Shown here: piece by piece, positions 34,076 through 42,302 of the stretch
How positions within the stretch are numbered: position 1 is the stretch's first letter
How the letters are laid out: each line of letters starts with the position of its first letter
From: JAEUMG01 sp963805405
Lineage (GTDB): Bacteria > Pseudomonadota > Alphaproteobacteria > Rhizobiales > Aestuariivirgaceae
Assembly (NCBI GenBank): GCA_963805405.1
Contig: CAWDUC010000018.1
Span: 80,542 to 144,541 of the forward strand
Reading direction: 5' to 3'
Length of the DNA: 64,000 bases
Notes under the pieces: model-generated
The model's input: the letters and a program-made list of their open reading frames with translations, nothing else
The model's database searches: none
What the model was told of the DNA's origin: nothing
Made by a program: the position numbers and the translations under genes

Positions 34076-37000
34076 ATGCCGAAACGGACTGATATAAAAT
34101 CCATCCTCATTATCGGGGCGGGACCGATCATCATCGGCCAAGCCTGCGAATTCGACTATTCCGGAACCCAGGCCTGCAAGGCCCTCAAGGCCGAGGGCTA
34201 TCGGATCATCCTGGTCAATTCCAATCCGGCCACGATCATGACCGATCCCGATCTTGCCGACGCCACCTATATCGAACCGATCACGCCTGAAATCGTCGCT
34301 CGCATCATCGAGAAAGAGCGGCCGGACGCGCTCCTTCCGACCATGGGCGGCCAGACGGCGCTCAACACGGCATTGACGCTCAATCGCATGGGCGTTTTGG
34401 ACAAATTCGGGGTCGAGATGATCGGCGCCAAGGCCGATGTCATCGACAAGGCCGAGGACCGCGAGCTTTTTCGCGACGCCATGAAGACGATCGGCCTCGA
34501 GACGCCGCGCTCGATGCTGGCCAATGCTTCAGCCGCCAAGGAAGACGACCGTGAGGCCTTTGCCGCCGAACTCGGCCGCCTCAATTCGCAAGGCGTCGAC
34601 ACCGCAAAATTCGAAGCAGAGTGGGCGGCCGGCGAGCCGGAGCGGCTCAAGAAATATCGCAACCGCGCGCTCGTCGAAGCCTTCGAGGCGATGCTCGACA
34701 TCGGCCTGCCCTGCATCATCCGCCCGTCATTCACGCTGGGCGGCACCGGCGGCGGCATTGCCTATAATCGCGAAGAATTCTTCGACATCGTCGAGCGCGG
34801 CCTCGATGCCTCGCCGACCGCCGAAGTGCTGATTGAAGAGTCGGTGCTTGGCTGGAAGGAATATGAGATGGAAGTCGTCCGCGACAAGGACGACAACTGC
34901 ATCATCATCTGCTCGATCGAAAATATCGACGCGATGGGCGTCCATACCGGCGATTCGATCACCGTCGCGCCGGCGCTGACATTGACCGACAAGGAATACC
35001 AGATCATGCGCAATGCCTCGATCGCGGTATTGCGCGAGATCGGGGTCGAAACCGGCGGATCGAACGTCCAGTTCGCCGTCGATCCGCAGTCCGGGCGCCT
35101 CGTCGTGATCGAGATGAACCCTCGCGTCTCGCGCTCCTCGGCTCTCGCCTCCAAGGCGACCGGCTTCCCGATCGCCAAGGTCGCGGCGCGTCTGGCCGTC
35201 GGCTACACGCTTGACGAACTGGCCAACGACATCACCGGCGGCGCCACGCCCGCCGCCTTCGAGCCGACCATCGATTATGTCGTGACCAAGATCCCGCGCT
35301 TTGCCTTCGAGAAGTTTCCCGGCGCCGATCCAACACTGACCACGGCGATGAAATCCGTGGGCGAAGTCATGGCGATAGGCCGCACTTTTCAGGAATCACT
35401 TCAAAAGGCTCTGCGTGGTCTCGAGACCGGGCTTTCGGGCCTCGATGAGATTCTCATTGAAGGTGCCGGCGAGGGCGACGACAAGAACGCGGTGCGTGCC
35501 GCGCTTGGCACGCCGACTCCTGATCGCATCCTCAAAGTGGCACAAGCGCTGCGCCTCGGCGCCACCGTCAAGGATGTGCATGCCTCCTGCCGCTATGATC
35601 CCTGGTTCATCAACCAGATTGCCGAGATCGTCGAAACCGAAGAGACGATCAAGGCCCGCGGCCTTCCGAAGGATCCAGTCAATCTCCGGCGCCTCAAGGC
35701 CATGGGCTTTTCCGATCGTCGTCTTGGGAAGCTCACGGGTCTGTCAGAGGAAAAGGTGCGCGCTCATCGCGTGAAGCTTGGCGTCCGTCCGGTCTTCAAG
35801 CGCATAGATACATGTGCCGCCGAATTCTCCGCGCCGACTGCCTACATGTACTCGACCTACGAGACGGGCATCCCCGGCGATGACGGCAACGAGGCGCGCG
35901 TTTCCGACCGCAAGAAGATCATTATCTTGGGCGGCGGTCCCAACCGTATCGGCCAGGGTATCGAATTCGACTACTGCTGCTGCCATGCCTGCTTTGCGCT
36001 GCATGACGCGGGCTATGAATCGATCATGGTCAACTGCAACCCGGAAACGGTATCGACCGACTATGACACCTCCGACCGTCTTTATTTCGAGTCGCTTACC
36101 GCCGAGGATGTTCTCGAAATCATCCATGCTGAACAAAAGAATGGCATCCTCGCCGGGGTGATTGTCCAGTTCGGCGGCCAGACGCCGCTCAATCTGGCCA
36201 AGTCGTTGGAGGCGGCCGGCGTGCCGATACTCGGCACCACGCCCGATGCCATTGATCTTGCGGAAGATCGCGACCTTTTTGCCAAGCTTGTAAAGAGGCT
36301 GAAACTTCGCCAGCCCGAGAACGGCGTCGCGCGCTCCGCGACAGAAGCTAGAAAAATCGCCGCCAAGATCGGCTATCCGATTGTCATACGGCCATCCTAT
36401 GTGCTTGGCGGCCGCGCCATGGAGATCGTGCGCAACGACGAACAGCTGGGACGCTACATCACGCAGGCTGTCGTCGTGTCGGGCACAAGTCCTGTCCTCA
36501 TCGACAGCTATCTCGCCAACGCCATCGAGGTCGATGTCGACGCGATCTGCGACGGCACGGATGTCTTCGTCGCCGGCGTCATGGAGCATATTGAGGAAGC
36601 CGGCATCCATTCTGGCGACAGCGCCTGCGCACTCCCTCCCTATTCGCTCAAGGAGCCGATCATTGCCGAATTGCATCGCCAGACCCGCGAACTAGCGCTT
36701 GCCCTTGGCGTCGTCGGCCTGATGAACGTGCAATTCGCGATCAAGGACGACACTGTCTACATCCTGGAAGTGAACCCGCGCGCTTCGCGCACCGTACCTT
36801 TCGTCGCCAAGGTGATTGGCAAGCCGGTCGCCAAGATCGCCGCTCGCGTCATGGCCGGGGAGAAACTTGCTTCGTTCAAGCTCAAGACGACGAAGCTCAA
36901 GCACACCGGCGTCAAGGAAGCCGTTTTCCCCTTCAACCGCTTTCCCGGTGTCGACATTCTTCTCGGTCCGGAAATGCGCTCGACCGGCGAGGTGATGGGC

Positions 37001-37459
37001 CTCGATCAGCGTTACGACATGGCTTTCGCCAAGAGCCAACTCGGCGCCGGCATGCGCATTCCTGTTGCCGGTACGGTTTTCATCTCGGTGAAGGACCAGG
37101 ACAAGGGGCGCGTTTTGCCCGCTGTGAAACGGTTGATCGAGCTTGGCTTCAGCATCGTCGCGACCGGCGGCACCCAGCGTTATCTCGACGCCCAGGGCGT
37201 GCCCTCGACCAAGATCAACAAAGTTCTGGAAGGTCGCCCACACGTCGTCGATTCGATCAAGAACGGCGAGATCCAGTTGGTCCTGAACACGACCGACGGC
37301 AAGTCGTCCGAGTCAGATTCAAAGTCGCTTCGCCAAGCGGCACTTCTCCAAAAAGTCCCCTACTACACCACCCTTCCCGGCATTCTGGCGGTCACCAAGG
37401 CGATTGCCGCGCAGCGTGCCGGGACGCTTGAAGTTCGACCATTGCAGGACTATCATTAG
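34076..37459 (+). CDS. carB: carbamoyl-phosphate synthase large subunit
   Basis: A 1127-residue synthetase using two ATP to make carbamoyl phosphate from bicarbonate and ammonia supplied by CarA. Two homologous ATP-grasp halves are present: the first begins DIKSILIIGAGPIIIGQACEFDYSG and includes RPSFTLGGTGGGIAYN; the second has IIILGGGPNRIGQGIEFDYCC and RPSYVLGGRAMEIV. The C-terminal MGS-like allosteric domain includes GRVLPAVKRLIELGFSIVATGGT. An insertion of about 50 residues near 150 and 170 compared with E. coli (1073) is usual for alphaproteobacteria. carB is followed by greA. Confidence 0.98.
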   Translation: MPKRTDIKSILIIGAGPIIIGQACEFDYSGTQACKALKAEGYRIILVNSNPATIMTDPDLADATYIEPITPEIVARIIEKERPDALLPTMGGQTALNTALTLNRMGVLDKFGVEMIGAKADVIDKAEDRELFRDAMKTIGLETPRSMLANASAAKEDDREAFAAELGRLNSQGVDTAKFEAEWAAGEPERLKKYRNRALVEAFEAMLDIGLPCIIRPSFTLGGTGGGIAYNREEFFDIVERGLDASPTAEVLIEESVLGWKEYEMEVVRDKDDNCIIICSIENIDAMGVHTGDSITVAPALTLTDKEYQIMRNASIAVLREIGVETGGSNVQFAVDPQSGRLVVIEMNPRVSRSSALASKATGFPIAKVAARLAVGYTLDELANDITGGATPAAFEPTIDYVVTKIPRFAFEKFPGADPTLTTAMKSVGEVMAIGRTFQESLQKALRGLETGLSGLDEILIEGAGEGDDKNAVRAALGTPTPDRILKVAQALRLGATVKDVHASCRYDPWFINQIAEIVETEETIKARGLPKDPVNLRRLKAMGFSDRRLGKLTGLSEEKVRAHRVKLGVRPVFKRIDTCAAEFSAPTAYMYSTYETGIPGDDGNEARVSDRKKIIILGGGPNRIGQGIEFDYCCCHACFALHDAGYESIMVNCNPETVSTDYDTSDRLYFESLTAEDVLEIIHAEQKNGILAGVIVQFGGQTPLNLAKSLEAAGVPILGTTPDAIDLAEDRDLFAKLVKRLKLRQPENGVARSATEARKIAAKIGYPIVIRPSYVLGGRAMEIVRNDEQLGRYITQAVVVSGTSPVLIDSYLANAIEVDVDAICDGTDVFVAGVMEHIEEAGIHSGDSACALPPYSLKEPIIAELHRQTRELALALGVVGLMNVQFAIKDDTVYILEVNPRASRTVPFVAKVIGKPVAKIAARVMAGEKLASFKLKTTKLKHTGVKEAVFPFNRFPGVDILLGPEMRSTGEVMGLDQRYDMAFAKSQLGAGMRIPVAGTVFISVKDQDKGRVLPAVKRLIELGFSIVATGGTQRYLDAQGVPSTKINKVLEGRPHVVDSIKNGEIQLVLNTTDGKSSESDSKSLRQAALLQKVPYYTTLPGILAVTKAIAAQRAGTLEVRPLQDYH

Positions 37460-37675
37460 ATTCACAGAATGGGATAGTAGCGGACGGAATCTCCTGTCGC
37501 CCTTGAAATTTTCGCCTCCTTCGGCCATCATTATTGATGTCCCGTCTGAGGCTCCGCTGGGGAACCTTGAAGCCGCTGCTCCGGGATTGCTCTTCGCTTG
37601 AACGGAAGGTTGCCGATTGCCGCGCCGCCCGCTGGCTGCGTGGACAGATTTTAACTGACGGATATTGGACGAACT

Positions 37676-38149
37676 ATGGAAAAAGTGCCGATGACCACCG
37701 ATGGTCACACCGCGATGGTGGATGAGATCAAGCATCTCAAATCTGTTGAGCGCCCGCGCATTATCAAAGCGATCGAGGAAGCGCGCTCGCATGGCGATCT
37801 CTCTGAGAATGCCGAATATCATGCCGCCAAGGAGCAGCAGGGCTGGGTAGAGGCGCGCGTTGCCGAGCTTGAGGACAAGCTCAGCCGCGCCGACATTATC
37901 GACATCACCAAGCTCTCGGGCGACACCGTGAAATTCGGCGCCAAGGTCACGCTTGTCGACGAGGATAGCGAAGAGGAATCCGCCTATCAGATAGTCGGTG
38001 AATTCGAGGCCGACGTAAAGAAAGGCAAGATCTCCGTATCCTCGCCGATCGCGCGGGCCATCATCGGCAAGCGCAAGGGCGACTCAGTTGAGGTCAGCAC
38101 CCCCGGCGGCGGCAAGAGCTACGAGATCGTCAAGGTGCGTTACAAGTAG
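37676..38149 (+). CDS. greA: transcription elongation factor GreA
   Basis: A 157-residue RNA polymerase cleavage factor. The N-terminal coiled coil carries the acidic tip in EEARSHGDLSENAEYHAAKEQQ, with Asp and Glu placed to reach the polymerase active site. The C-terminal FKBP-like domain has FGAKVTLVDEDSEEESAYQIVGEFEAD and ISVSSPIARAIIGKRKGDSVEVSTPGG. GreA stimulates transcript cleavage by backtracked polymerase. The start could be ATG 37676 or the ATG 15 bases later (MTTDGH). The carB-greA order is common in the Rhizobiales. Confidence 0.96.
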   Translation: MEKVPMTTDGHTAMVDEIKHLKSVERPRIIKAIEEARSHGDLSENAEYHAAKEQQGWVEARVAELEDKLSRADIIDITKLSGDTVKFGAKVTLVDEDSEEESAYQIVGEFEADVKKGKISVSSPIARAIIGKRKGDSVEVSTPGGGKSYEIVKVRYK

Positions 38150-38177
38150 ACCACACTTCCTCCGTGCACTGAAAGCT

Positions 38178-38654
38178 TCACCCAAGCGCCGCCTTGACGG
38201 CGCGGGTGATCTTCGGTCCGGTCGGCTTTGTCGCGCTCGAAAACCAGTCGATGAATTCGCCATCGCGGCCAATCAGATACTTATGGAAGTTCCACACTGG
38301 CTGGCCGACGACGCCCGCTTTGCCGCCTACCCACACATAGAAGGGGTGCGCCGCCCTTCCCTTGACGTCGACCTTCGCTGTCATCGGGAATGTAACCCCG
38401 TAGTTTTTCTCGCAGAATACGCCGATCTCCATCGCCGTCCCTGGCTCCTGCTTGCCGAACTGGTTGCAGGGTACCCCGATCACGGTCAGGCCCTTGTCGC
38501 GATCGCGTTGCCAGGCTGCCTCGAGCCCCGCATATTGCGGCGTGAAGCCGCATTCCGACGCCGTATTGACGATCAACAACACCCGATTCTTGAAGCCCGA
38601 CAAGGGCAGAGCGCCACCACCCAGGGTTTCGAAGGTAAAGTCATAGGCATTCAT
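38178..38654 (-). CDS. glutathione peroxidase
   Basis: A 158-residue Cys-type glutathione peroxidase family enzyme. The active-site tetrad is visible: Cys in NTASECGFTPQYAGLE, Gln in GVPCNQFGKQEPG, Trp in VWNFHKYLIGRDG and Asn in the same stretch. A second Cys in VPCNQF and one in FCEKNYG may resolve the oxidised enzyme, so it may use thioredoxin rather than glutathione. Cytosolic, no signal peptide. It converges with greA. Confidence 0.95.
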   Translation of the reverse strand: MNAYDFTFETLGGGALPLSGFKNRVLLIVNTASECGFTPQYAGLEAAWQRDRDKGLTVIGVPCNQFGKQEPGTAMEIGVFCEKNYGVTFPMTAKVDVKGRAAHPFYVWVGGKAGVVGQPVWNFHKYLIGRDGEFIDWFSSATKPTGPKITRAVKAALG

Positions 38655-38741
38655 CGCTTATTCCTCTCGCCGCAAATCACCCACATTCTTGCGGAAACAC
38701 CGTGTCTGTGGAAGAAGCCCGACAGGAAGGGGACGCTCGGG

Positions 38742-39158
38742 ATGGCATTGCGATGGACGAGGCCGCTTACGCTGGCGGTTGGTTTGCTGGTGATTGCAGC
38801 CTGTACCGGGCCCAACACAAAGGATGTCTCGATCGTCAGTGGCAAAGACAGCAATGTCGGAGCGAAACCCCAACCGATTCGGATTTTGTCCCAATCCGAA
38901 ATTGGCGAGGTTCTCACTGGGCGCACATTCCAATACACGTTGCCGACTGGCAACGGCATCGTCTCTTACGCGGCCGCGGGCAAATTCTCCTTCCAGGATG
39001 ACGCCAAGGGCGAAGGCACTGGAACCTGGATGGCCGCAGAGGGGCAATTATGCATGCGCTTCGGTTCGGGTGCTGAAGATTGCGCCCAGTTCAAGAGCAC
39101 CGGCGATGCCTACCAGGTCGGCAAGAGCGGCCGCCTGATCGAAATGAAGGTCGAGTAA
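38742..39158 (+). CDS. lipoprotein of unknown function
   Basis: A 138-residue protein starting MALRWTRPLTLAVGLLVIAACTGPNTKDVS. The lipobox VIAAC places the acylated Cys near residue 21. The mature domain is beta-rich (LTGRTFQYTLPTGNGIVSYAAAGKFSFQDD, GTWMAAEGQLCMRFG), consistent with a small periplasmic lipoprotein barrel. ATG at 38742 follows AAGGGGAC. A longer frame from 38088 is antisense to the peroxidase gene and not the real start. It is divergent from the peroxidase and converges with the DUF922 gene. Confidence 0.8.
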   Translation: MALRWTRPLTLAVGLLVIAACTGPNTKDVSIVSGKDSNVGAKPQPIRILSQSEIGEVLTGRTFQYTLPTGNGIVSYAAAGKFSFQDDAKGEGTGTWMAAEGQLCMRFGSGAEDCAQFKSTGDAYQVGKSGRLIEMKVE

Positions 39159-39164
39159 GCCTCG

Positions 39165-39815
39165 TCAGAAGATACTTTTGCGCTTCTTCTTGACGGGCTT
39201 TTGAGCCGAAAGCGCGGCCGTCTGCTTTTTCTGCGGCGCCAGCACCTGCTTCACGAAGGGATGCTTCGCCACCCGCTTCTGCTCTGCGGCGTCGAAGGCA
39301 TCGTGCTTCTTGTTGCAGGCGACCCGCGCTTCGTCAGCAAGTCGCGCAATCTCCGCATCGGCTGCTTCGCAGCTCGAGGCTTTCACCGACATTGCCCGCT
39401 TCTCGAATTCGCCCGCGCAGGCAAGCCAGATCGACCGGTGTGTTTCCTCGTGCTTGCGCAGGAACTGTGAGAATTCCTGCCAGCGATCACGCGTAGCCTT
39501 CGACAATCCCTTGGTGCTGGCAAGCTTCGGCAAGCGGATCGTGAACTGGAAACTGAGGTTCATGTCATTCAGCCGGCAACTGCTGGTCCGGATGAAGCGG
39601 CCGTCGAGGGTCTGCGTCGCGGTCGTCGAAGCATAGGCCTGGTCGCCATTCACATGCGGCCCGCGCTTCATCATTGCAATATAGAGTTCGACCGCCGAGC
39701 CGCCCGACACAGGATAGTACTTGTACTGCGTGGTCGATTTGGGCTTCGCCACGGCCACCGAAGTCAAGCCCGCAGCCAAAGCCACGGCTATTGCAATTGC
39801 GCTCAGTGCGCGCAT
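39165..39815 (-). CDS. secreted DUF922 protein (predicted zinc protease)
   Basis: A 216-residue exported protein: signal peptide MRALSAIAIAVALAAGLTSVAVA, then a DUF922 domain with YYPVSGGSAVELYIAMMKRGP, SSCRLNDMNLSFQFTIRLP, and the HExxH-like KHEETHRSIWLACAGEFE, where two His and a Glu could bind zinc. DUF922 proteins are predicted metalloproteases of the periplasm. The Lys-rich tail (KPVKKKRKSIF) is unusual. The ATG at 39815 is preceded by GGGGGG, better than the in-frame TTG upstream. Confidence 0.8.
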   Translation of the reverse strand: MRALSAIAIAVALAAGLTSVAVAKPKSTTQYKYYPVSGGSAVELYIAMMKRGPHVNGDQAYASTTATQTLDGRFIRTSSCRLNDMNLSFQFTIRLPKLASTKGLSKATRDRWQEFSQFLRKHEETHRSIWLACAGEFEKRAMSVKASSCEAADAEIARLADEARVACNKKHDAFDAAEQKRVAKHPFVKQVLAPQKKQTAALSAQKPVKKKRKSIF

Positions 39816-39915
39816 CCCGCCCCCCAATGGTTTCGATCCTCGATTTCAAATTTAGGCGCAAATCGCGCCAGCCGGCAAGGCCACGGCAAAACATCTTGCC
39901 GTGATTAGGGCGTTA

Positions 39916-39955
39916 GCGCATTATTGCGCAGCCGGAGCGCGGCAACGCGCTCCGT
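39916..39955. promoter_or_regulatory. two stem-loops upstream of cold-shock gene
   Basis: Two perfect hairpins in the 294-base gap between the DUF922 gene and the csp gene at 40110: GCGCA/TGCGC with loop TTAT, and CGGAGCGCG/CGCGCTCCG with GCAA loop (39933-39954), a stable GNRA tetraloop. If on the csp transcript they would form a long structured leader, as cold-shock mRNAs often have. Direction is not provable from sequence. Confidence 0.4.
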
Positions 39956-40109
39956 GGCTATGACTATTGATAGCGATGCGGCGGCGCGGCAACCTGAATT
40001 TGCTCTCCGTCCACATCGGAATTCGATGGCGTCGCCGTCTCGCGGCACCGGGAGGTAGAGGGCCTGGTTTCGCGCGCAGCAAGATGGGGAGACAGGGAGC
40101 GGGCTTGAA

Positions 40110-40325
40110 ATGCGCCAGAACGGCACGGTGAAATTCTTCAACCAGGCCAAGGGTTATGGATTTATTTCACCAGAGGGCGGCGGCAAGGATGTATTCGTCC
40201 ATATCACCGCTGTGCAACGATCAGGAATACCGGAACTCAGCGAAGGCATGCGGATCAGTTTTGAAGTGCAGCCCGACAAGCGTGGTCGTGGGCCGCAGGC
40301 GGTTGATCTCCAGCTTGCCGGATAG
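40110..40325 (+). CDS. cold-shock domain protein
   Basis: A 71-residue single CSD OB-fold protein: NGTVKFFNQAKGYGFISPEGGGKDVFVHITAVQRSG with both RNP motifs (KGYGFI, DVFVHI). It binds single-stranded nucleic acid and relieves RNA structure at low temperature or stress. It differs from the second csp at 49678 by a basic C-terminal half (DKRGRGPQAVDL). Start at ATG 40110. Confidence 0.95.
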   Translation: MRQNGTVKFFNQAKGYGFISPEGGGKDVFVHITAVQRSGIPELSEGMRISFEVQPDKRGRGPQAVDLQLAG

Positions 40326-40398
40326 GGTTTGACTGCGCGACTGCATATGTCAGACTTAGCGCCATGGGGTAGCTTGCAAGATTCTAACACTTGCGGTC

Positions 40399-40632
40399 TT
40401 GGTGGCCACGGTTCCCGAACCGGCGGCAGCGCACAATTGTACGTGTCGCGCGAACGGCCAGAGCTACAAACAGGGACAGATTATCTGCATTCGCGGCAAA
40501 CTCGCAAAATGCGACATGAACCTCAACAATTCGAGTTGGAAAATTATTGTCCCGACCTGCCCGGAGGCAAATCTTTGGTCGACGCCCGTGAATATGGCAG
40601 CCGCGTCGCCCGCCCCACCCCGCAAACACTGA
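40399..40632 (+). CDS. small cysteine-rich secreted protein, start unclear
   Basis: The conserved-looking core is HNCTCRANGQSYKQGQIICIRGKLAKCDMNLNNSSWKIIVPTCPEA with five Cys, so two disulfides are likely. Upstream in the same frame, KILTLAVLVATVPEPAAA looks like a signal peptide but lacks an ATG. The nearest ATG (40364, in ATGGGGTAG) runs into a stop, and one more G in that G-run would make it a perfect start (MGVACKILTLA). The database-style start at TTG 40399 would lose the signal. So a one-base loss in the G-run is probable. Confidence 0.6.
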   Translation: MVATVPEPAAAHNCTCRANGQSYKQGQIICIRGKLAKCDMNLNNSSWKIIVPTCPEANLWSTPVNMAAASPAPPRKH

Positions 40633-40654
40633 ACACCGCCCAAGCGAGGGCCTC

Positions 40655-41386
40655 ATGAAACGCGCCCTCATTTTCCAGCATATGGACCACGACAATGCCG
40701 GTCGGTTCTTGGACTTTTTTGCCGAGGACGGCGTCCATCCCGACACGGTTCGCCTTTGGGAAGGCGAAGCTATCCCCGATCTCAAGCCTTACGACCTGCT
40801 CGTCGTTCTCGGCGGCGCCATGGATGTGTGGCAGGTCGATGAATTCCCGTGGCTCATCGCGGAGAAGCAGGCAATCCGCGAATGGGTCAGCGAGTGCGCG
40901 CGACCCTATCTGGGACTTTGCCTCGGTCACCAGCTTCTTGCCGACGCCATGGGGGGCAAGGTTGAACTCGCGGCGAAAAGCGAAGTCGGCGTCCATGCTG
41001 TCACGATAAATGATCAGGGTTCGCACCATCCGCTTTTTTCCGGCCTCACCGGAACGCATCCGGTCATGCAATGGCATATGGCTGAAGTCACGGCGCCACC
41101 GCCCGGCGCGAAGATACTCGCGCATTCAGCCGCCACGAAGGTTCAGGCCATGGCTGTCGGCAATCATGCGCTCGGCCTTCAGTTCCATGCCGAGTTCACG
41201 CCACAAAGCGTTGCGTCATGGGCATCGTTGTCCAACTACATTGAAGCTCTCGATCGCAGCCTCGGCACCGGTTCGTACGACCGCGTGTCGCGAGAAGCCT
41301 ATCCTTTGATGCCGCGCATGGGCGCCATGACGCGGCGCATCTACGACAATCTCATGCAGGCAACCGGTCTCAAGAAAGCGGCCTAG
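40655..41386 (+). CDS. class I glutamine amidotransferase-like protein
   Basis: A 243-residue class I GATase: nucleophile Cys in YLGLCLGHQLLADAMGG, catalytic His/Glu pair in GLQFHAEFT, and GGAMDVWQVDEFPWLIAEKQ upstream. No synthetase domain is attached, so it may be a stand-alone amidotransferase, a GMP synthase-like hydrolase or gamma-glutamyl-type peptidase. Family members in alphaproteobacteria are often named after a GMP synthase-like subunit. It lies 23 bases downstream of the small Cys-rich gene. Confidence 0.9.
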   Translation: MKRALIFQHMDHDNAGRFLDFFAEDGVHPDTVRLWEGEAIPDLKPYDLLVVLGGAMDVWQVDEFPWLIAEKQAIREWVSECARPYLGLCLGHQLLADAMGGKVELAAKSEVGVHAVTINDQGSHHPLFSGLTGTHPVMQWHMAEVTAPPPGAKILAHSAATKVQAMAVGNHALGLQFHAEFTPQSVASWASLSNYIEALDRSLGTGSYDRVSREAYPLMPRMGAMTRRIYDNLMQATGLKKAA

Positions 41387-41390
41387 CTGC

Positions 41391-42302
41391 TCACGCCAAT
41401 CTCGGCTGCCGCACCCGCATCAGCGCCTGGAAGGCAATCGCAGCAAGTATTACAGCACCGCCTATAAAGGTCATGACCGGCGGCACTTCGCCGGCGACGA
41501 GCCAAGCCCACAATGGCGAGAAGGTCGGCTCAATAAGCGCGATCAACGACAATTGCGCTGCCGGCACCGCGCGCGACCCGAAGGTGAAGAGCGCGAGCCC
41601 CAACGTCACCTGCACCGATCCGAGCGCCACGCAGGCCGCGAAGTTCTTCCATCCGATCAGGAACGGCTGCGGCGTCATCTCTCGCAATCCGGTCGGCACC
41701 AGCAGGACGATGGTACTGACCGCGATGAGGAACAGGGCATTCCACACCAGCGCCACCGTCATCTCGGTGTTGTGACCCCAGCGCAGCAGCACGGCATAGC
41801 AGGAGAAGCAGAAAGCCGAATAGATGGCGAGCGCGGTACCGATGAGCGATCCCTGTCCGCCACCAGCGCTAAGGATGATCAGCATGCCGATCAATGCGAC
41901 CGCCATGGCGATCCAGGTGATCGGCGCTACCCGCTCGCGAAGGATCCAGAGGCCCAGCAGCGCCGACATGAAGGGCGAAAGTCCGGTCATGAAGATCGAC
42001 TGCGCCACGGTGGTATAGAACAGCGAGACGATGAAGGTGAGCCCCGCGGTCCCGACCGCGAGCCCGGCAATCATTGCGTTCACACCGGCCTGCCGGAACG
42101 CGGTGATGAGATGGCCCTTATGCTGGATGAGGAGCCATCCCATCATGCAGACGAGGAGCGTCGTCGAGCGATAGAAGATGATCTGCCAGGCATCGAGCCT
42201 GTCGGTGACCCTTACCAGCGCGCCGCCAAAACTCCAGCACAAGGCCCCGATCGCCGCGAGCATTACGCCCGTGCCGTAAGTGATCCGCCAGGCGTGGCTC
42301 AC
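41391..42302 (-). CDS. EamA/DMT family permease
   Basis: A 303-residue membrane protein with about ten segments in two repeats (GALCWSFGGALVRVTDRL, FIVSLFYTTVAQSIFMTGLSPF, SLIGTALAIYSAFCFSCYAVLLRW, LSLIALIEPTFSPLWAWLVAGEVPP). The last motif is the hallmark of EamA proteins. Its start overlaps the preceding MFS gene by 4 bases, so it is the last gene of a three-transporter operon. Substrate unknown. Confidence 0.92.
   Translation of the reverse strand: MSHAWRITYGTGVMLAAIGALCWSFGGALVRVTDRLDAWQIIFYRSTTLLVCMMGWLLIQHKGHLITAFRQAGVNAMIAGLAVGTAGLTFIVSLFYTTVAQSIFMTGLSPFMSALLGLWILRERVAPITWIAMAVALIGMLIILSAGGGQGSLIGTALAIYSAFCFSCYAVLLRWGHNTEMTVALVWNALFLIAVSTIVLLVPTGLREMTPQPFLIGWKNFAACVALGSVQVTLGLALFTFGSRAVPAAQLSLIALIEPTFSPLWAWLVAGEVPPVMTFIGGAVILAAIAFQALMRVRQPRLA

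Noticed and set aside
33337..34134. A 265-codon minus-strand frame across the candidate small RNA and the secreted-protein gene.
   Set aside because: It runs antisense to a clear signal-peptide gene and to a plus-strand terminator, lacks a ribosome binding site and resembles no family.
34076..37459. A frameshift in carB from its length above that of E. coli.
   Set aside because: The extra length is spread as in-frame insertions usual in alphaproteobacterial CarB; the reading frame is intact.
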